A stretch of DNA of 64,000 bases, from positions 1-64,000 of the forward strand of contig JAEURN010000009.1 in the NCBI GenBank assembly GCA_016789105.1, read 5' to 3'. Under the pieces are notes generated by a model, which was not told the DNA's origin, did not search any database, and saw nothing but the letters and a program-made list of their open reading frames with translations. The first letter of the stretch is position 1, and each line of letters begins with the position of its first letter. Below, in pieces: positions 46,698-55,247 of the stretch. This stretch comes from Armatimonadota bacterium. Its GTDB lineage: Bacteria; Armatimonadota; Fimbriimonadia; Fimbriimonadales; Fimbriimonadaceae. The position numbers and the translations under genes were made by a program.

Positions 46698-48458
46698 TCA
46701 CCGGGCGAAGAGGATTGTCCAGTAGTGCTTCCTCTGGACTTGCCCGGGATCATCATCGATGTAGGTGTGCCCGACCCCGATGGTCTTGAGGTCAGGGTTC
46801 AGGATGTCCCGGGCGTAGTTCTTGATCAGCGACGCAGCTAGGGCGCGGGAATCCAGTGAATCGAACACCAATCCGACCGTCGCTTCGGGAGTGCCGTCCC
46901 GGGCCGCCAGACTGGTGACCGACAGGCCGATCCTTTCATCTCGGGTGTCGAAGAAATCGCCGTCGACCATGCTGACCGTCCAGGCTTGGGCGGTGCGAGC
47001 GAGCCCTGCGTCAAAGACAAGGTCTTTGAGCCCTTTGAGCTGCCGCTGGGCGTTAACCTCCTCCAAAACTTCCTTGGCCAAATTTTCAAGGTACTTGTCG
47101 TCAGGCCCCAGGAGGATGGTCCCGCCTGCAGGAGGTGGCGCAGGCTCGGCGAGCTGCCCAGCATCTGTGCGTTCATTAGGCGGGATCGGGGCGGTCATTT
47201 GGGCATTGAGGTTCCTGACCGCAAAAAGTTGCGTGAGTTCTTGGCCGTGCCCGGGCGGGGTCATCCGGGCGATAGAACTGATCCGATCCCCAACTACAAC
47301 GTTATCCAGGGTGAGCCCATCGGGCATGCCAAAAACGCGGAAGAGCGACTTATCGTCCGCGATTAAAAATTCGCGCGTGGGTTTGGTCACGCTTGTTAGG
47401 CCCTTGCCATTGGTGTCGGTGGCCAAAAGGTCGACGACCAGTACCTTGCGGTCGCGGTCGATTTTGCGGATGACGCCGTCGTAGCGTGCGCTCCCCTTGG
47501 GGATTTCAAGATCCGGAGCAGGCGCAAAAACGACCGGTTGGGCAAGCCGTTTGGCCGCTTGCAGGGAAGGAAAAGCGTTGTAAACCGCCCCGGTGACTTG
47601 GTTCCACAGTTCAAAATGGACATGTGATCCGGTGCTTTCGGCGTTCCCTGAATCTCCGACCCAGCCGATGAGTTGCCCGGCGTTGACGCGGTCGCCGGAT
47701 TTGAGTCCGGGGGCGAAGCAATATTCGGCTGTGCCCCGGGCGTCGTCTGTGCCTGGGGTGTCGTTATTCATGTGGTAGTACTCGGCCGTCCAGCCGTTAT
47801 CGCCATAGATCGTGACCGTGTTTCCGGCATTGCCGAGCCCCACATTGAGTTCAACCACGCCGTCAAAGCAAGCGATGGCCGGGTTGAGCTTGGCGGACAT
47901 GAGGTCTTGCCCATGGTGCCGCCGGGAGCCGCCGCCCCGTGACGCAAGGAAAGAATCGGAGTAGCTGACCTTGCCAGCGATGGGGAAAATGAGGGGCACG
48001 GTAACCCGGTCTTTGCAGACTTTGTCAGGCTCAATGGGGTTTTGACCGTCGGGGACGACGGCGGTCTGGCGGACGGCGTTCGGGTCGCTGGCCTGGATCA
48101 AAATCCGGTCGGCAAGAACGCGGCCTCCGTCCGTCCGGCCATACACAGCGAGCGGCGTCCCTGGTTTGACCTCTCGGAGTGAAACCCACCTCGCCGGGTT
48201 GTTTGCGTAATGGATCGGTGTCGAAGCATCGACGGCAAAGGTGTTTTGAGGCGGTGTCCCGTAATTCAGCTCTGTGCCATCGGGCTGGATGACCGACTCG
48301 GTTGTGGCAACAACGGTTTTTGCTGGGAAGTCGACGGCGGTGACGGTGGCGTTGTAGCGGATTGCCACTTGGGCCTTCGCCGCGCCACATGGAAGTCCAA
48401 GGGCAATTGCGGCAAGGAGCACGCTTGGGAATCTTTGGGACAGGTTCTTGACCGGCAT
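46698..48458 (-). CDS. secreted M23 metallopeptidase with C-terminal CAP/SCP domain
   Basis: 586 aa from ATG 48458, which is preceded by AAGGTGG and starts a signal peptide (VLLAAIALGLPCGAAKA). Residues about 30-130 form a beta domain. The M23/LytM endopeptidase domain (about 150-290) has the zinc ligands in RRHHGQDLM and SHVHFELW. These enzymes cut peptide cross-links in peptidoglycan. Residues about 455-586 form a CAP domain (LEEVNAQRQLKGL, ARTAQAWTVSM, IKNYARDILNPDLKTIGVGHTY), as in SCP/PR-1 proteins. The combination suggests cell-wall hydrolysis plus ligand binding. It is divergent from the dcw cluster. Confidence 0.85.
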   Translation of the reverse strand: MPVKNLSQRFPSVLLAAIALGLPCGAAKAQVAIRYNATVTAVDFPAKTVVATTESVIQPDGTELNYGTPPQNTFAVDASTPIHYANNPARWVSLREVKPGTPLAVYGRTDGGRVLADRILIQASDPNAVRQTAVVPDGQNPIEPDKVCKDRVTVPLIFPIAGKVSYSDSFLASRGGGSRRHHGQDLMSAKLNPAIACFDGVVELNVGLGNAGNTVTIYGDNGWTAEYYHMNNDTPGTDDARGTAEYCFAPGLKSGDRVNAGQLIGWVGDSGNAESTGSHVHFELWNQVTGAVYNAFPSLQAAKRLAQPVVFAPAPDLEIPKGSARYDGVIRKIDRDRKVLVVDLLATDTNGKGLTSVTKPTREFLIADDKSLFRVFGMPDGLTLDNVVVGDRISSIARMTPPGHGQELTQLFAVRNLNAQMTAPIPPNERTDAGQLAEPAPPPAGGTILLGPDDKYLENLAKEVLEEVNAQRQLKGLKDLVFDAGLARTAQAWTVSMVDGDFFDTRDERIGLSVTSLAARDGTPEATVGLVFDSLDSRALAASLIKNYARDILNPDLKTIGVGHTYIDDDPGQVQRKHYWTILFAR

Positions 48459-48609
48459 CGCTTCCACCTTCAAAGACAGATTATGGATCCTGGGGGACCC
48501 GGCAATTTGTCTAGATTTTGCAGACGTATACACAATGTTAGAAATAGTAGACATATTAGTAGAATGTTTGATAGTGAATAACGAAAATGCGAAAAATTGT
48601 CAAAAAGTG

Positions 48610-48638
48610 TTGCTATTTCCCATAAAATCCCGTATAGT
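48610..48638 (+). promoter_or_regulatory. putative promoter of the dcw cluster
   Basis: TTGCTA (48610-48615) and TATAGT (48633-48638), 17-bp spacer, in an AT-rich stretch of the 315-bp gap before mraZ. Transcription would start near 48645, giving a leader of about 130 nt. The rest of the gap toward the M23-CAP gene is AT-rich, with no gene seen. Confidence 0.5.
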
Positions 48639-48666
48639 TCCAATCAATCCAGTTTCAACCCACGGA

Positions 48667-48692
48667 TGGGGCGCAGTTGGAGGGATTTGGAC
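48667..48692 (+). promoter_or_regulatory. candidate MraZ operator (three TGG repeats)
   Basis: TGGGG, TGGAG and TGGAC start at 48667, 48678 and 48688, spaced 11 and 10 bp. MraZ is known to bind direct TGGGN repeats about 10 bp apart upstream of its own operon. These sit about 22 bp after the predicted start site, suitable for autorepression. Confidence 0.5.
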
Positions 48693-48710
48693 AGGGGTGT
48701 CCGAAAAAGA

Positions 48711-48743
48711 TGGGGTCGGCCCTAGGAAGAACAGCCGGCCCCA
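48711..48743 (+). other. leader hairpin before mraZ
   Basis: TGGGGTCGGC (48711-48720) pairs with GCCGGCCCCA (48734-48743) with one G-T wobble and a 13-nt loop, in the mraZ leader about 30 nt before the ATG. Possible message-stability or attenuation element. Confidence 0.4.
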
Positions 48744-48773
48744 GCTTCATCAAAGAGGTTAGGCGAGGCGACT

Positions 48774-49289
48774 ATGGCAGACGGCGTGGAATCAGCAACC
48801 CACTTGGCGGCCGTTCAGTCTTTGCTCTCTGGCCGGGATAAAACCACCCTCGACAAAAAGGGCCGGATGATGTTGCCCAAAACCGTCCGCGATGCGGTCG
48901 GGGTCAATTTTGTTTTACTGATCGGTCGCAAAGGGTGCCTTGAAGTTACCTCGAACCAGTATTACAACGAGCTGTGGGCCGAGATCAACCGCTATAGCAA
49001 GCACTCCGAGTACCGTCGCGACTACGCCCTCGAAGTGATGGGCAATGCTTTCCCCGGAGTTGAGGCAGAAGAGAGCGGGCGGTTCGTCGTTCCCCAGGCT
49101 ATCGGCGACGAATGCAAGTTGACGCGGGGCGAAGCCGTGGTCGTCATCGGTGCGGGCGACGTGGCCGAGATTTGGTCGGAAAGCGAATACGCGGTTTACC
49201 AACGCGACCCCAAGGGCTACAACCGCGAACGGCGTGACCGCATCGCCGAACTTTACAAAGGCATGTTGGCCGAAGGGCCGGTGGCATGA
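48774..49289 (+). CDS. mraZ: transcriptional regulator MraZ
   Basis: 171 aa DNA-binding regulator, first gene of the dcw cluster. It has two AbrB-like MraZ half-domains: TLDKKGRMMLPKTVRDAV (about residues 25-42) and ESGRFVVPQAIGDECKL (about 98-115), followed by VVVIGAGDVAEIWSESEY. Other MraZ proteins form rings and bind TGGGN repeats upstream of the operon. The N-terminal 20 residues and slightly long tail are the only differences from the usual 145-150 aa. It overlaps rsmH by 4 bp. Confidence 0.95.
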   Translation: MADGVESATHLAAVQSLLSGRDKTTLDKKGRMMLPKTVRDAVGVNFVLLIGRKGCLEVTSNQYYNELWAEINRYSKHSEYRRDYALEVMGNAFPGVEAEESGRFVVPQAIGDECKLTRGEAVVVIGAGDVAEIWSESEYAVYQRDPKGYNRERRDRIAELYKGMLAEGPVA

Positions 49290-50215
49290 TGGAACGGATC
49301 CACGTCCCTGTCATGGCCCGCGAGGTGATGGAGGTCCTGCCGCTGGGGCCCGGCGCGACAGCGGTGGATGGCACTTTGGGGCTGGCTGGCCACGCGCTGA
49401 TGATGGCTTCGCGCATCGCTCCTGGGGGCATGCTCATCGGTCTCGATTGGGATGAAGAGATGCTCCGCGAGGCGGAGACGAGGCTGGCTGGAGTGGAGAA
49501 TGTGGAAGTCCGTTTGTTCCACACCGACTACCGTGGCTTGCGAGACTGTTTGGTCAGTGCGTGCTCGGGGGCAGGACGCGCACCGGTTGCGGATGCGGTC
49601 CTGCTCGATTTGGGTTTGAACAATGCCCAGATCGAAGACCCGGCCCGCGGAATTTCGTTCCGCAACGAGGGCGACCTGGATATGCGCATGGATCGGTCTC
49701 GTGGCGAACCGGCCAGCGCCCTGCTCAACCGGATCTCCCCCCTTGAATTGGAGAAAGCGCTTTGGGAATTCGGTGATGAGCGCTGGGCGCGCAAGATTGC
49801 CCAAGTGGTTGTGGAACGCCGCAAAAGGTCGCCGCTTCGGACGACGGCCGACTTGGTGGACTGTGTTTTGGCCGCCATCCCTTCGGCCAAGCGCGACAAG
49901 CGCATCCATCCGGCGACCCGGACCTTCCAGGCAGTCCGGATCCTGGTGAACGGCGAGTTGGACGACTTGGAAGGGGCCCTCCTTGATGCGGGGCTTTGCT
50001 TGGCTGTCGGCGGCGTCATGGCCGTCCTCAGTTACCACTCCGGCGAAGACCGGGCCGCAAAGTCTGCGATCAAGACGTTGGTCGCGGGCGGGAATTTCGA
50101 ATCGATCTACAAAAAGCCGCTCCGTCCCCAGCCGGACGAAGTGGCCAGTAACAACAAGGCCCGCAGCGCGGCCCTCCGCGCCGTCCGCCGGGTCAAGGAA
50201 GACCAAACAGCATGA
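49286..50215 (+). CDS. rsmH: 16S rRNA (cytosine-1402-N4)-methyltransferase
   Basis: 309 aa SAM-dependent enzyme that methylates N4 of C1402 in the ribosomal P site. Marks are HVPVMAREVMEVL at the N-terminus, the SAM motif VDGTLGLAGHALMM, LIGLDWDEEML, DAVLLDLGLNNAQIEDPARGISF, LDMRMDRS and VLSYHSGEDRAAK. ATG 49286 overlaps the mraZ stop; ATG 49289 is equally possible. The canonical G-x-G-G-H of the SAM loop is G-L-A-G-H here, a mild variant. Confidence 0.95.
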   Translation: MMERIHVPVMAREVMEVLPLGPGATAVDGTLGLAGHALMMASRIAPGGMLIGLDWDEEMLREAETRLAGVENVEVRLFHTDYRGLRDCLVSACSGAGRAPVADAVLLDLGLNNAQIEDPARGISFRNEGDLDMRMDRSRGEPASALLNRISPLELEKALWEFGDERWARKIAQVVVERRKRSPLRTTADLVDCVLAAIPSAKRDKRIHPATRTFQAVRILVNGELDDLEGALLDAGLCLAVGGVMAVLSYHSGEDRAAKSAIKTLVAGGNFESIYKKPLRPQPDEVASNNKARSAALRAVRRVKEDQTA

Positions 50216-50637
50216 GTGCAGCCCCCTATATCCATGTGCGCGAACGCGCGACCGACAAACGGACGACGACAACGGCCCCCTCCAAGAAGAACCCCCTCCG
50301 TATTGAGCAGGCGGTGCCGGCCCGTCGGGCCAAATCACAACAATTCGGACTTTCCACGGCAGAATTTCTGGCTGCCCAAGCGGTTCTGTTCACCGTGTTT
50401 GCCGCCGCGTCGTTCATGGCCTCCGTTTTGGTGGGCAATACTTTGGGCGAATTGGAGCGCCGCAAGGCGGTGGATGCCCATTCCCAAGTCCGTTTGGCCC
50501 AAGCCGACATGGTGCGCCTCCGGCAGCGGTACGACCGTCTGAATAGCGCAGCCGACATCGGCGATTGGGCTTCGGCCCGCGGCTTTGTGGCGGCATATGG
50601 GATTGGGGCGGACAATGGCATCCCGACGAAAGACTAA
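50212..50637 (+). CDS. ftsL: FtsL-like cell division protein
   Basis: 141 aa. The basic cytosolic N-terminus (about 45 residues) is followed by one transmembrane helix (AEFLAAQAVLFTVFAAASFMASVLV, about 49-73) and a periplasmic coiled coil (ELERRKAVDAHSQVRLAQADMVRLRQRYDRL). That topology and its place between rsmH and ftsI identify it as FtsL even though sequence conservation is low. FtsL joins FtsB and FtsQ at the septum and activates FtsWI. It overlaps rsmH by 4 bp and ftsI by 23 bp. Confidence 0.75.
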   Translation: MSAAPYIHVRERATDKRTTTTAPSKKNPLRIEQAVPARRAKSQQFGLSTAEFLAAQAVLFTVFAAASFMASVLVGNTLGELERRKAVDAHSQVRLAQADMVRLRQRYDRLNSAADIGDWASARGFVAAYGIGADNGIPTKD

Positions 50638-52333
50638 AAACCGGGCCCCGGGCGGGGCGACCAGGCCGGTGGGCTTGTTTTTGGCGGCGGGGTTCATCGT
50701 GGCCGCGGCAACCCAAGCCAACGTGCAGGCGATCCACCGGAAGGACGTCGTTAAGCTGGCCTTTGAGCGCGGCCGCTACGAGGTCGAAGATGATTTGGTG
50801 GCCCGCCGCGGGTCGGTCATTTCGGCTGATGGACGAATCCTCGCGCAAAACGACGACGTTTACGAATTCCAGCTATTTTATAACAAACTGCCTCGCTCAC
50901 CCGGTTTCTACGCCGAGCTGAGCCAGGCGACAGGGATTTCGATAGAAGAACTTCGGGAGCCGGCCCTAGTTGGCCAAGATCGCCGGACATGGGCGACTCC
51001 TTTGGGTGGCGACGAGGCCCGGGCGGTGCGCGCCATCACTCGAAAATGGAATGCCGACGGAGTTTCCCTGGCCAAAGTCATGCACCGCCGGTACCCGCTT
51101 GGCTGGACGGCGAGTGGGATTGTTGGGTTGGTGCGCCCCGATGGCGCGGTGAACGGCTTGGAAAAGAGCTTTGACAGCAAGCTGGCAGGGCAGAACGGGG
51201 AGGCTAAAGGGTTCATCGACCGAACCGGCGCGTTCATGTCGATCGACGACAAGGATCTGCGTCAGCTTGTTCAGGGCAAAGACATCACGCTCACCTTGGA
51301 CAGCGTCTTGCAGTTCGAAGCGGGGCAGGCCGTTAAGCATGCGGTCGAGCTGAACAAAGCGGAGAGCGGGGCGATCGTGGTGATCGAGCCCAGCACCGGA
51401 AACATCCTCGCAATGTCGAACTACCCGACTTTTGATCCGGAAGGGAAGATTGGCGACGGAGAAGACCTGAACGTCGCCTACCGAGGGATGTTCGAGCCTG
51501 GATCCACATTCAAAATCATGACCCTGGCCAAAGCCTTGGATCTCGGTGATGTCGGCTATGCCGACCATTTGCAGTGCAGTGGGGCATTGCGGGTCTCCAC
51601 CAAGACGATTCATTGTTCGCACGGGGCGCATGGAGACGTCGATTGGGAAAAGGCGATCGCCGAGAGCTGCAATGTGGCGGCGGCGACTTGGGCGGGCAAG
51701 ATCGGGTCGGACGGCATGCACGGCTATATCAAGCAACTGGGACTGCTCGACAAGCCCTCGCTCGGCCTCCCCTGGGAAACCGGCGGCATGTACAACGAGA
51801 ATGATCCGGCAAAGGCAATCCAATTGGCGACCAACGGCTTCGGCCAATCGATGAACGCCACCCCGGTGGCTTTGGCGAGCGCCTTCAGCTGTTTGGCAAA
51901 CGGGGGCCTCCGCATGAAGCCCCGTTTGATTGCAAAAATCGGCGATGAGGAGACCAAGGTCGAGGCTGCGGGTCAAATCGTCAAGCCCGAAGTCGCCGAT
52001 TTTGTAAAGAACCTGATGGTCTCGACAATCCAAAAGGACTTTGGCACAGGCAAGGGTCTCAGGATCCCTGGTTACACCTTGGCGGGCAAGACCGGGACGG
52101 CGCAGCGGCTCCAAGGATCCAGCCAAAAGGGTTGGGTCTCGAACTTTGTGGGGATCGTCCCGGCGCAAAATCCCAAGGCCCTGGTTCTCGTTATGATCAA
52201 CGACCCCAAAGCGGGTAGCTATTATGGGGCGTCGGTCGCCGGGCCGGTTTTTGTGGAGATGGCCAAGACATTGATCCGGCGTTATGGCATTGCGCCCGAT
52301 GGCGGCACGGCAACCCCAAGCCCGGCGCGGTAG
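50615..52333 (+). CDS. ftsI: penicillin-binding protein FtsI (septal transpeptidase)
   Basis: 572 aa class B PBP that cross-links peptidoglycan at the septum. Single N-terminal membrane helix (VGLFLAAGFIVAAATQAN). The PBP dimer domain spans about residues 45-215. The transpeptidase domain has the Ser-x-x-Lys nucleophile in PGSTFKIM (about 300), the Ser-x-Asn in ESCNVAAAT and Lys-Thr-Gly in LAGKTGTAQR. ATG 50615 begins a basic cytosolic stretch (ASRRKTKNR) right before the helix. Length and order match FtsI in other dcw clusters; no PASTA repeats. Confidence 0.95.
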   Translation: MASRRKTKNRAPGGATRPVGLFLAAGFIVAAATQANVQAIHRKDVVKLAFERGRYEVEDDLVARRGSVISADGRILAQNDDVYEFQLFYNKLPRSPGFYAELSQATGISIEELREPALVGQDRRTWATPLGGDEARAVRAITRKWNADGVSLAKVMHRRYPLGWTASGIVGLVRPDGAVNGLEKSFDSKLAGQNGEAKGFIDRTGAFMSIDDKDLRQLVQGKDITLTLDSVLQFEAGQAVKHAVELNKAESGAIVVIEPSTGNILAMSNYPTFDPEGKIGDGEDLNVAYRGMFEPGSTFKIMTLAKALDLGDVGYADHLQCSGALRVSTKTIHCSHGAHGDVDWEKAIAESCNVAAATWAGKIGSDGMHGYIKQLGLLDKPSLGLPWETGGMYNENDPAKAIQLATNGFGQSMNATPVALASAFSCLANGGLRMKPRLIAKIGDEETKVEAAGQIVKPEVADFVKNLMVSTIQKDFGTGKGLRIPGYTLAGKTGTAQRLQGSSQKGWVSNFVGIVPAQNPKALVLVMINDPKAGSYYGASVAGPVFVEMAKTLIRRYGIAPDGGTATPSPAR

Positions 52334-52336
52334 AGT
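52329..52336 (+). promoter_or_regulatory. extended -10 element GGTAGAGT before murE
   Basis: TAGAGT at 52331-52336, preceded by GG and containing the ftsI stop codon, 6 nt from ATG 52343. murE has no Shine-Dalgarno. This may be an internal leaderless promoter inside the dcw cluster. Confidence 0.4.
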
Positions 52337-52342
52337 TCCGGC

Positions 52343-53839
52343 ATGGTCGGGATCCGCTTGAGCGAATTGGCTGGCCGGCTCCAGTTGGATGCGGGGCTGT
52401 TTTCGGTGGCCTCCGGGGATCCGGTGATCACGGGTGTCTGTGCAGATAGCCGCTCAGTGAGGCCGGGCGATCTGTTCGTGTGCATGCCAAGCGCAAGCCG
52501 TGACACCCACTCCTTCCTGCCCGATGTCGCGGCAAAGGGGGCGGTTGCCGCCGTTGTTCATGGGCCGGGTTCAGTCCCCTTTTTGCGGGACGCCGAGCTG
52601 CCGGACATTTTCATTGAACCCACGGGGAGCCGCTTCAATTTCTCGACGGGCCAAATCTGCCGGGAAGTCTTGGGCGATCCTTCGGCAGAAATGGAAGTGG
52701 TCGGCATCACGGGGACCAACGGGAAGACCACGACGGCTTGGATCATGCGCCAGGCCTATGAAGCGTTGGGGGAGCGGGCAGCCTACTTGGGGACCTTGGG
52801 GTACCACGACGGGCAAAATTTGACCGCCGGAGCCAACACGACACCGTTCCCAGTGGATCTGTGGAACACGTTGGCGGACGCCCGGGAAAAGGGCGTCGGG
52901 ACATTTGTGATGGAAGTGAGCAGCCACTCGCTGCAGGAACGGCGGGTGGCGGGGATCGGTTTTGATGCTGGTGTGTTCCTGAACCTCACTCAAGACCACT
53001 TGGATTACCACGGGTCGATGGCTGACTATGCCGCCGCAAAGAAGCTGTTGTTCACAGAATGGGCCGCCTCGACTTCCAAGCGGTTCACCGCCGTCCTAAA
53101 CGGGGAGGACCCGGTGGCCCGAGCCTGGATGCGCGACCTCCCCTGCGAGGTATGGACCTTTGGTAGCGACGGTTCGGCAATCCAGGTTGAAATCTCGGAC
53201 TTGGCGGTCGACAAAATGGAACTCATATTTGCATTTGGTGAGGAGCCCGTTCCGGCGTCGATCCCGTTGGGTGGGGCGTTCAACATTCAAAACGTGACGG
53301 CTTGCGCCGCAACGATGTTTGCCCTCGGCGAATCGCCCGCGCAGATCGTGGAAGGACTTTCCACGGTGAAGCCGGCCCCGGGCCGGTTTGAGCCGGTTCC
53401 AAATGGGACAGGGATTTCGGTTCTGGTGGATTACGCCCACACCCCCGATGCCTTGTCCCAGCTTTTGGGAACCGTGCGCAGCCTGGCAAAGGGTCGGATC
53501 ATCACCGTTTTCGGGTGCGGCGGGGATCGCGACCGGAGCAAGCGGCCCTTGATGGCCGCAGAGTCGAGCCGGCATAGCGACTATTCGGTTGTGACCAGCG
53601 ACAACCCCCGCACGGAAGACCCCCAGGCGATCTTGGACGACATCGCAGTTGGGATGACTGGGGATTTCCTCATCATCCCGGATCGGCGCGAAGCGATTTT
53701 TGCCGCCATTGCCAAAGCCGAACCTGGGGATGTCGTGGTGATTGCTGGTAAAGGGCACGAGGATTACCAGATCATCGGCCGCACCAAGCATTGGTTTGAC
53801 GACCGGGTTGTGGCGGCGGAGGCGTTGTCTTGCCGGTGA
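52343..53839 (+). CDS. murE: UDP-MurNAc-L-Ala-D-Glu:meso-diaminopimelate ligase
   Basis: 498 aa Mur ligase that adds the third amino acid to the peptidoglycan precursor. N-domain to about residue 105, ATP loop GITGTNGKTTTAW (about 115-127), then MEVSSHSLQERRV (carbamylated-Lys region) and YAHTPDALSQLL. The specificity motif DNPRTEDP is the DNPR type that selects meso-diaminopimelate. FGCGGDRDRSKRPLMA is the ligase C-domain signature. Length is typical. Confidence 0.96.
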   Translation: MVGIRLSELAGRLQLDAGLFSVASGDPVITGVCADSRSVRPGDLFVCMPSASRDTHSFLPDVAAKGAVAAVVHGPGSVPFLRDAELPDIFIEPTGSRFNFSTGQICREVLGDPSAEMEVVGITGTNGKTTTAWIMRQAYEALGERAAYLGTLGYHDGQNLTAGANTTPFPVDLWNTLADAREKGVGTFVMEVSSHSLQERRVAGIGFDAGVFLNLTQDHLDYHGSMADYAAAKKLLFTEWAASTSKRFTAVLNGEDPVARAWMRDLPCEVWTFGSDGSAIQVEISDLAVDKMELIFAFGEEPVPASIPLGGAFNIQNVTACAATMFALGESPAQIVEGLSTVKPAPGRFEPVPNGTGISVLVDYAHTPDALSQLLGTVRSLAKGRIITVFGCGGDRDRSKRPLMAAESSRHSDYSVVTSDNPRTEDPQAILDDIAVGMTGDFLIIPDRREAIFAAIAKAEPGDVVVIAGKGHEDYQIIGRTKHWFDDRVVAAEALSCR

Positions 53840-53894
53840 CGCTGCCGATGGAAACCGATATCCAGGTCAGCGCGACGGCTGCGGAGGGGATTCG

Positions 53895-55247
53895 GTGAGG
53901 TGTTCCGAGTTTGCCCGCAGGTGCGGCGGCGCATGGTCCGGACCAGGTGATCCTGAAATCACCGGATTTGCGACCGATTCCCGAGACGCGGGGCTTGGAT
54001 CGCTGTTCATCGCCATCAAAGGAGACCGGGTCGACGGGCATGCTTTTGTTGCGGCAGCCGCCTCCCAGGGAGCCGTCGCTTGCCTGGTGGAGCGCGACTG
54101 CGGGATCCCCCAAATCACGGTTGATGACGTCGAATCTGCCCTGGCGGCATTCGGGCGGAGCCTAAGGGCAGAGTTCCATGGCCCGGTGGTGGGCATCACG
54201 GGAAGCAACGGCAAAACGACGGTCAAAGAGTTCACCGCCGCGGCCTTGCACCCACTCGGCACCGTGCTCAAGACTATCGGCAACAAGAACACCCAGTACA
54301 CAAGTCCGCTCTTGTGGGCGGGGTTGACCCCGGATACAAAGGCCGTAGTCGTGGAGATGGGGATGAGGGGCTTCGGTCAGATCCGGCACCTGGCGGGAAT
54401 CTCCCTGCCAACGGTCGGCGTGGTGACGGTGATTGGCACGGCGCACATTGAAAAGGTCGGCAGCCGGGAAGGCATCTTCCGGGCAAAATCCGAGTTGCTT
54501 GAAGCGCTCCCCGCCGACGGGGTTGCCATTGTGTGGCGGGAAGACGACTTTTTCCCCGATCTCGCGGCCGTGCCCAAATGCCGGACTTTGAGTTTCGGCG
54601 CCTCGCACGAGGCGGATTGTCAGGTTGTCGGGTATCGCAGCGACCAGTGGGGCAAATGCACCGTGCGCTTGGCATTCAAAGGGCACGAGGCTGAAGTTGA
54701 CCTGCCCACATTTGGCCGCCACCAGGCCTTGAACGCGGCTGCCGCCGCCTTGGCCGCAACGTGTTGCGGCGTTGATTTCACCCAGGCCGTTGAGGGTCTG
54801 GCTTCGGCGGATTTGCCGGGTATGCGGCTGGAGGTGTTGGTGCGCCAGGGGGTCACGGTTCTTGTCGACACTTATAATGCCTCCCCCGATTCCACAGTGG
54901 CGGCTTTGGAAGCCCTGGCCCAGGGCCCGGCGCAAGGCCGGCGCTTGGCGGTTTTGGGCGAGATGAAGGAGCTTGGCGATTTCACTGAACGCGGGCACCG
55001 ATTGGTCGGTCAAGCCCTCGCCCATAGCGGAGTGGATCGTGCGCTCCTAACCGGTGGGCCAACCCGTTATATCTATGATGAGGCGCGGTCAGCGGGGATG
55101 AAGGAGGCGGATATGACCTCGCTGGACGAACTGGATTTGCACCGCGTCCGGGCATTTCTGGATGGGCTTGAGCCAGGTGACACAGTTCTGATCAAGGGAT
55201 CCCGGGCCCTAGGGCTGGAATCCGTGTTGGAGGGCTGGCTTGCGTGA
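53895..55247 (+). CDS. murF: UDP-MurNAc-tripeptide:D-alanyl-D-alanine ligase
   Basis: 450 aa. Adds D-Ala-D-Ala to complete the UDP-MurNAc-pentapeptide. Start chosen at GTG 53895: GGAGG at 53883-53887 is 7 nt away, and the protein then begins with VRCSEFARRCGG, which fits the Mur ligase N-domain; earlier in-frame codons lie inside murE. Marks are ITGFATDSRDA, the ATP loop VGITGSNGKTTVKEF, GNKNTQYTSPL, VVVEMGMRGFGQI and VDTYNASPDS. Separated from murE by 55 bp, the only real gap between the mur genes. Confidence 0.95.
   Translation: MRCSEFARRCGGAWSGPGDPEITGFATDSRDAGLGSLFIAIKGDRVDGHAFVAAAASQGAVACLVERDCGIPQITVDDVESALAAFGRSLRAEFHGPVVGITGSNGKTTVKEFTAAALHPLGTVLKTIGNKNTQYTSPLLWAGLTPDTKAVVVEMGMRGFGQIRHLAGISLPTVGVVTVIGTAHIEKVGSREGIFRAKSELLEALPADGVAIVWREDDFFPDLAAVPKCRTLSFGASHEADCQVVGYRSDQWGKCTVRLAFKGHEAEVDLPTFGRHQALNAAAAALAATCCGVDFTQAVEGLASADLPGMRLEVLVRQGVTVLVDTYNASPDSTVAALEALAQGPAQGRRLAVLGEMKELGDFTERGHRLVGQALAHSGVDRALLTGGPTRYIYDEARSAGMKEADMTSLDELDLHRVRAFLDGLEPGDTVLIKGSRALGLESVLEGWLA

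Noticed and set aside
50966-52168. Antisense frame of 400 codons opposite ftsI
   Set aside because: FtsI has all three penicillin-binding motifs in the sense frame.
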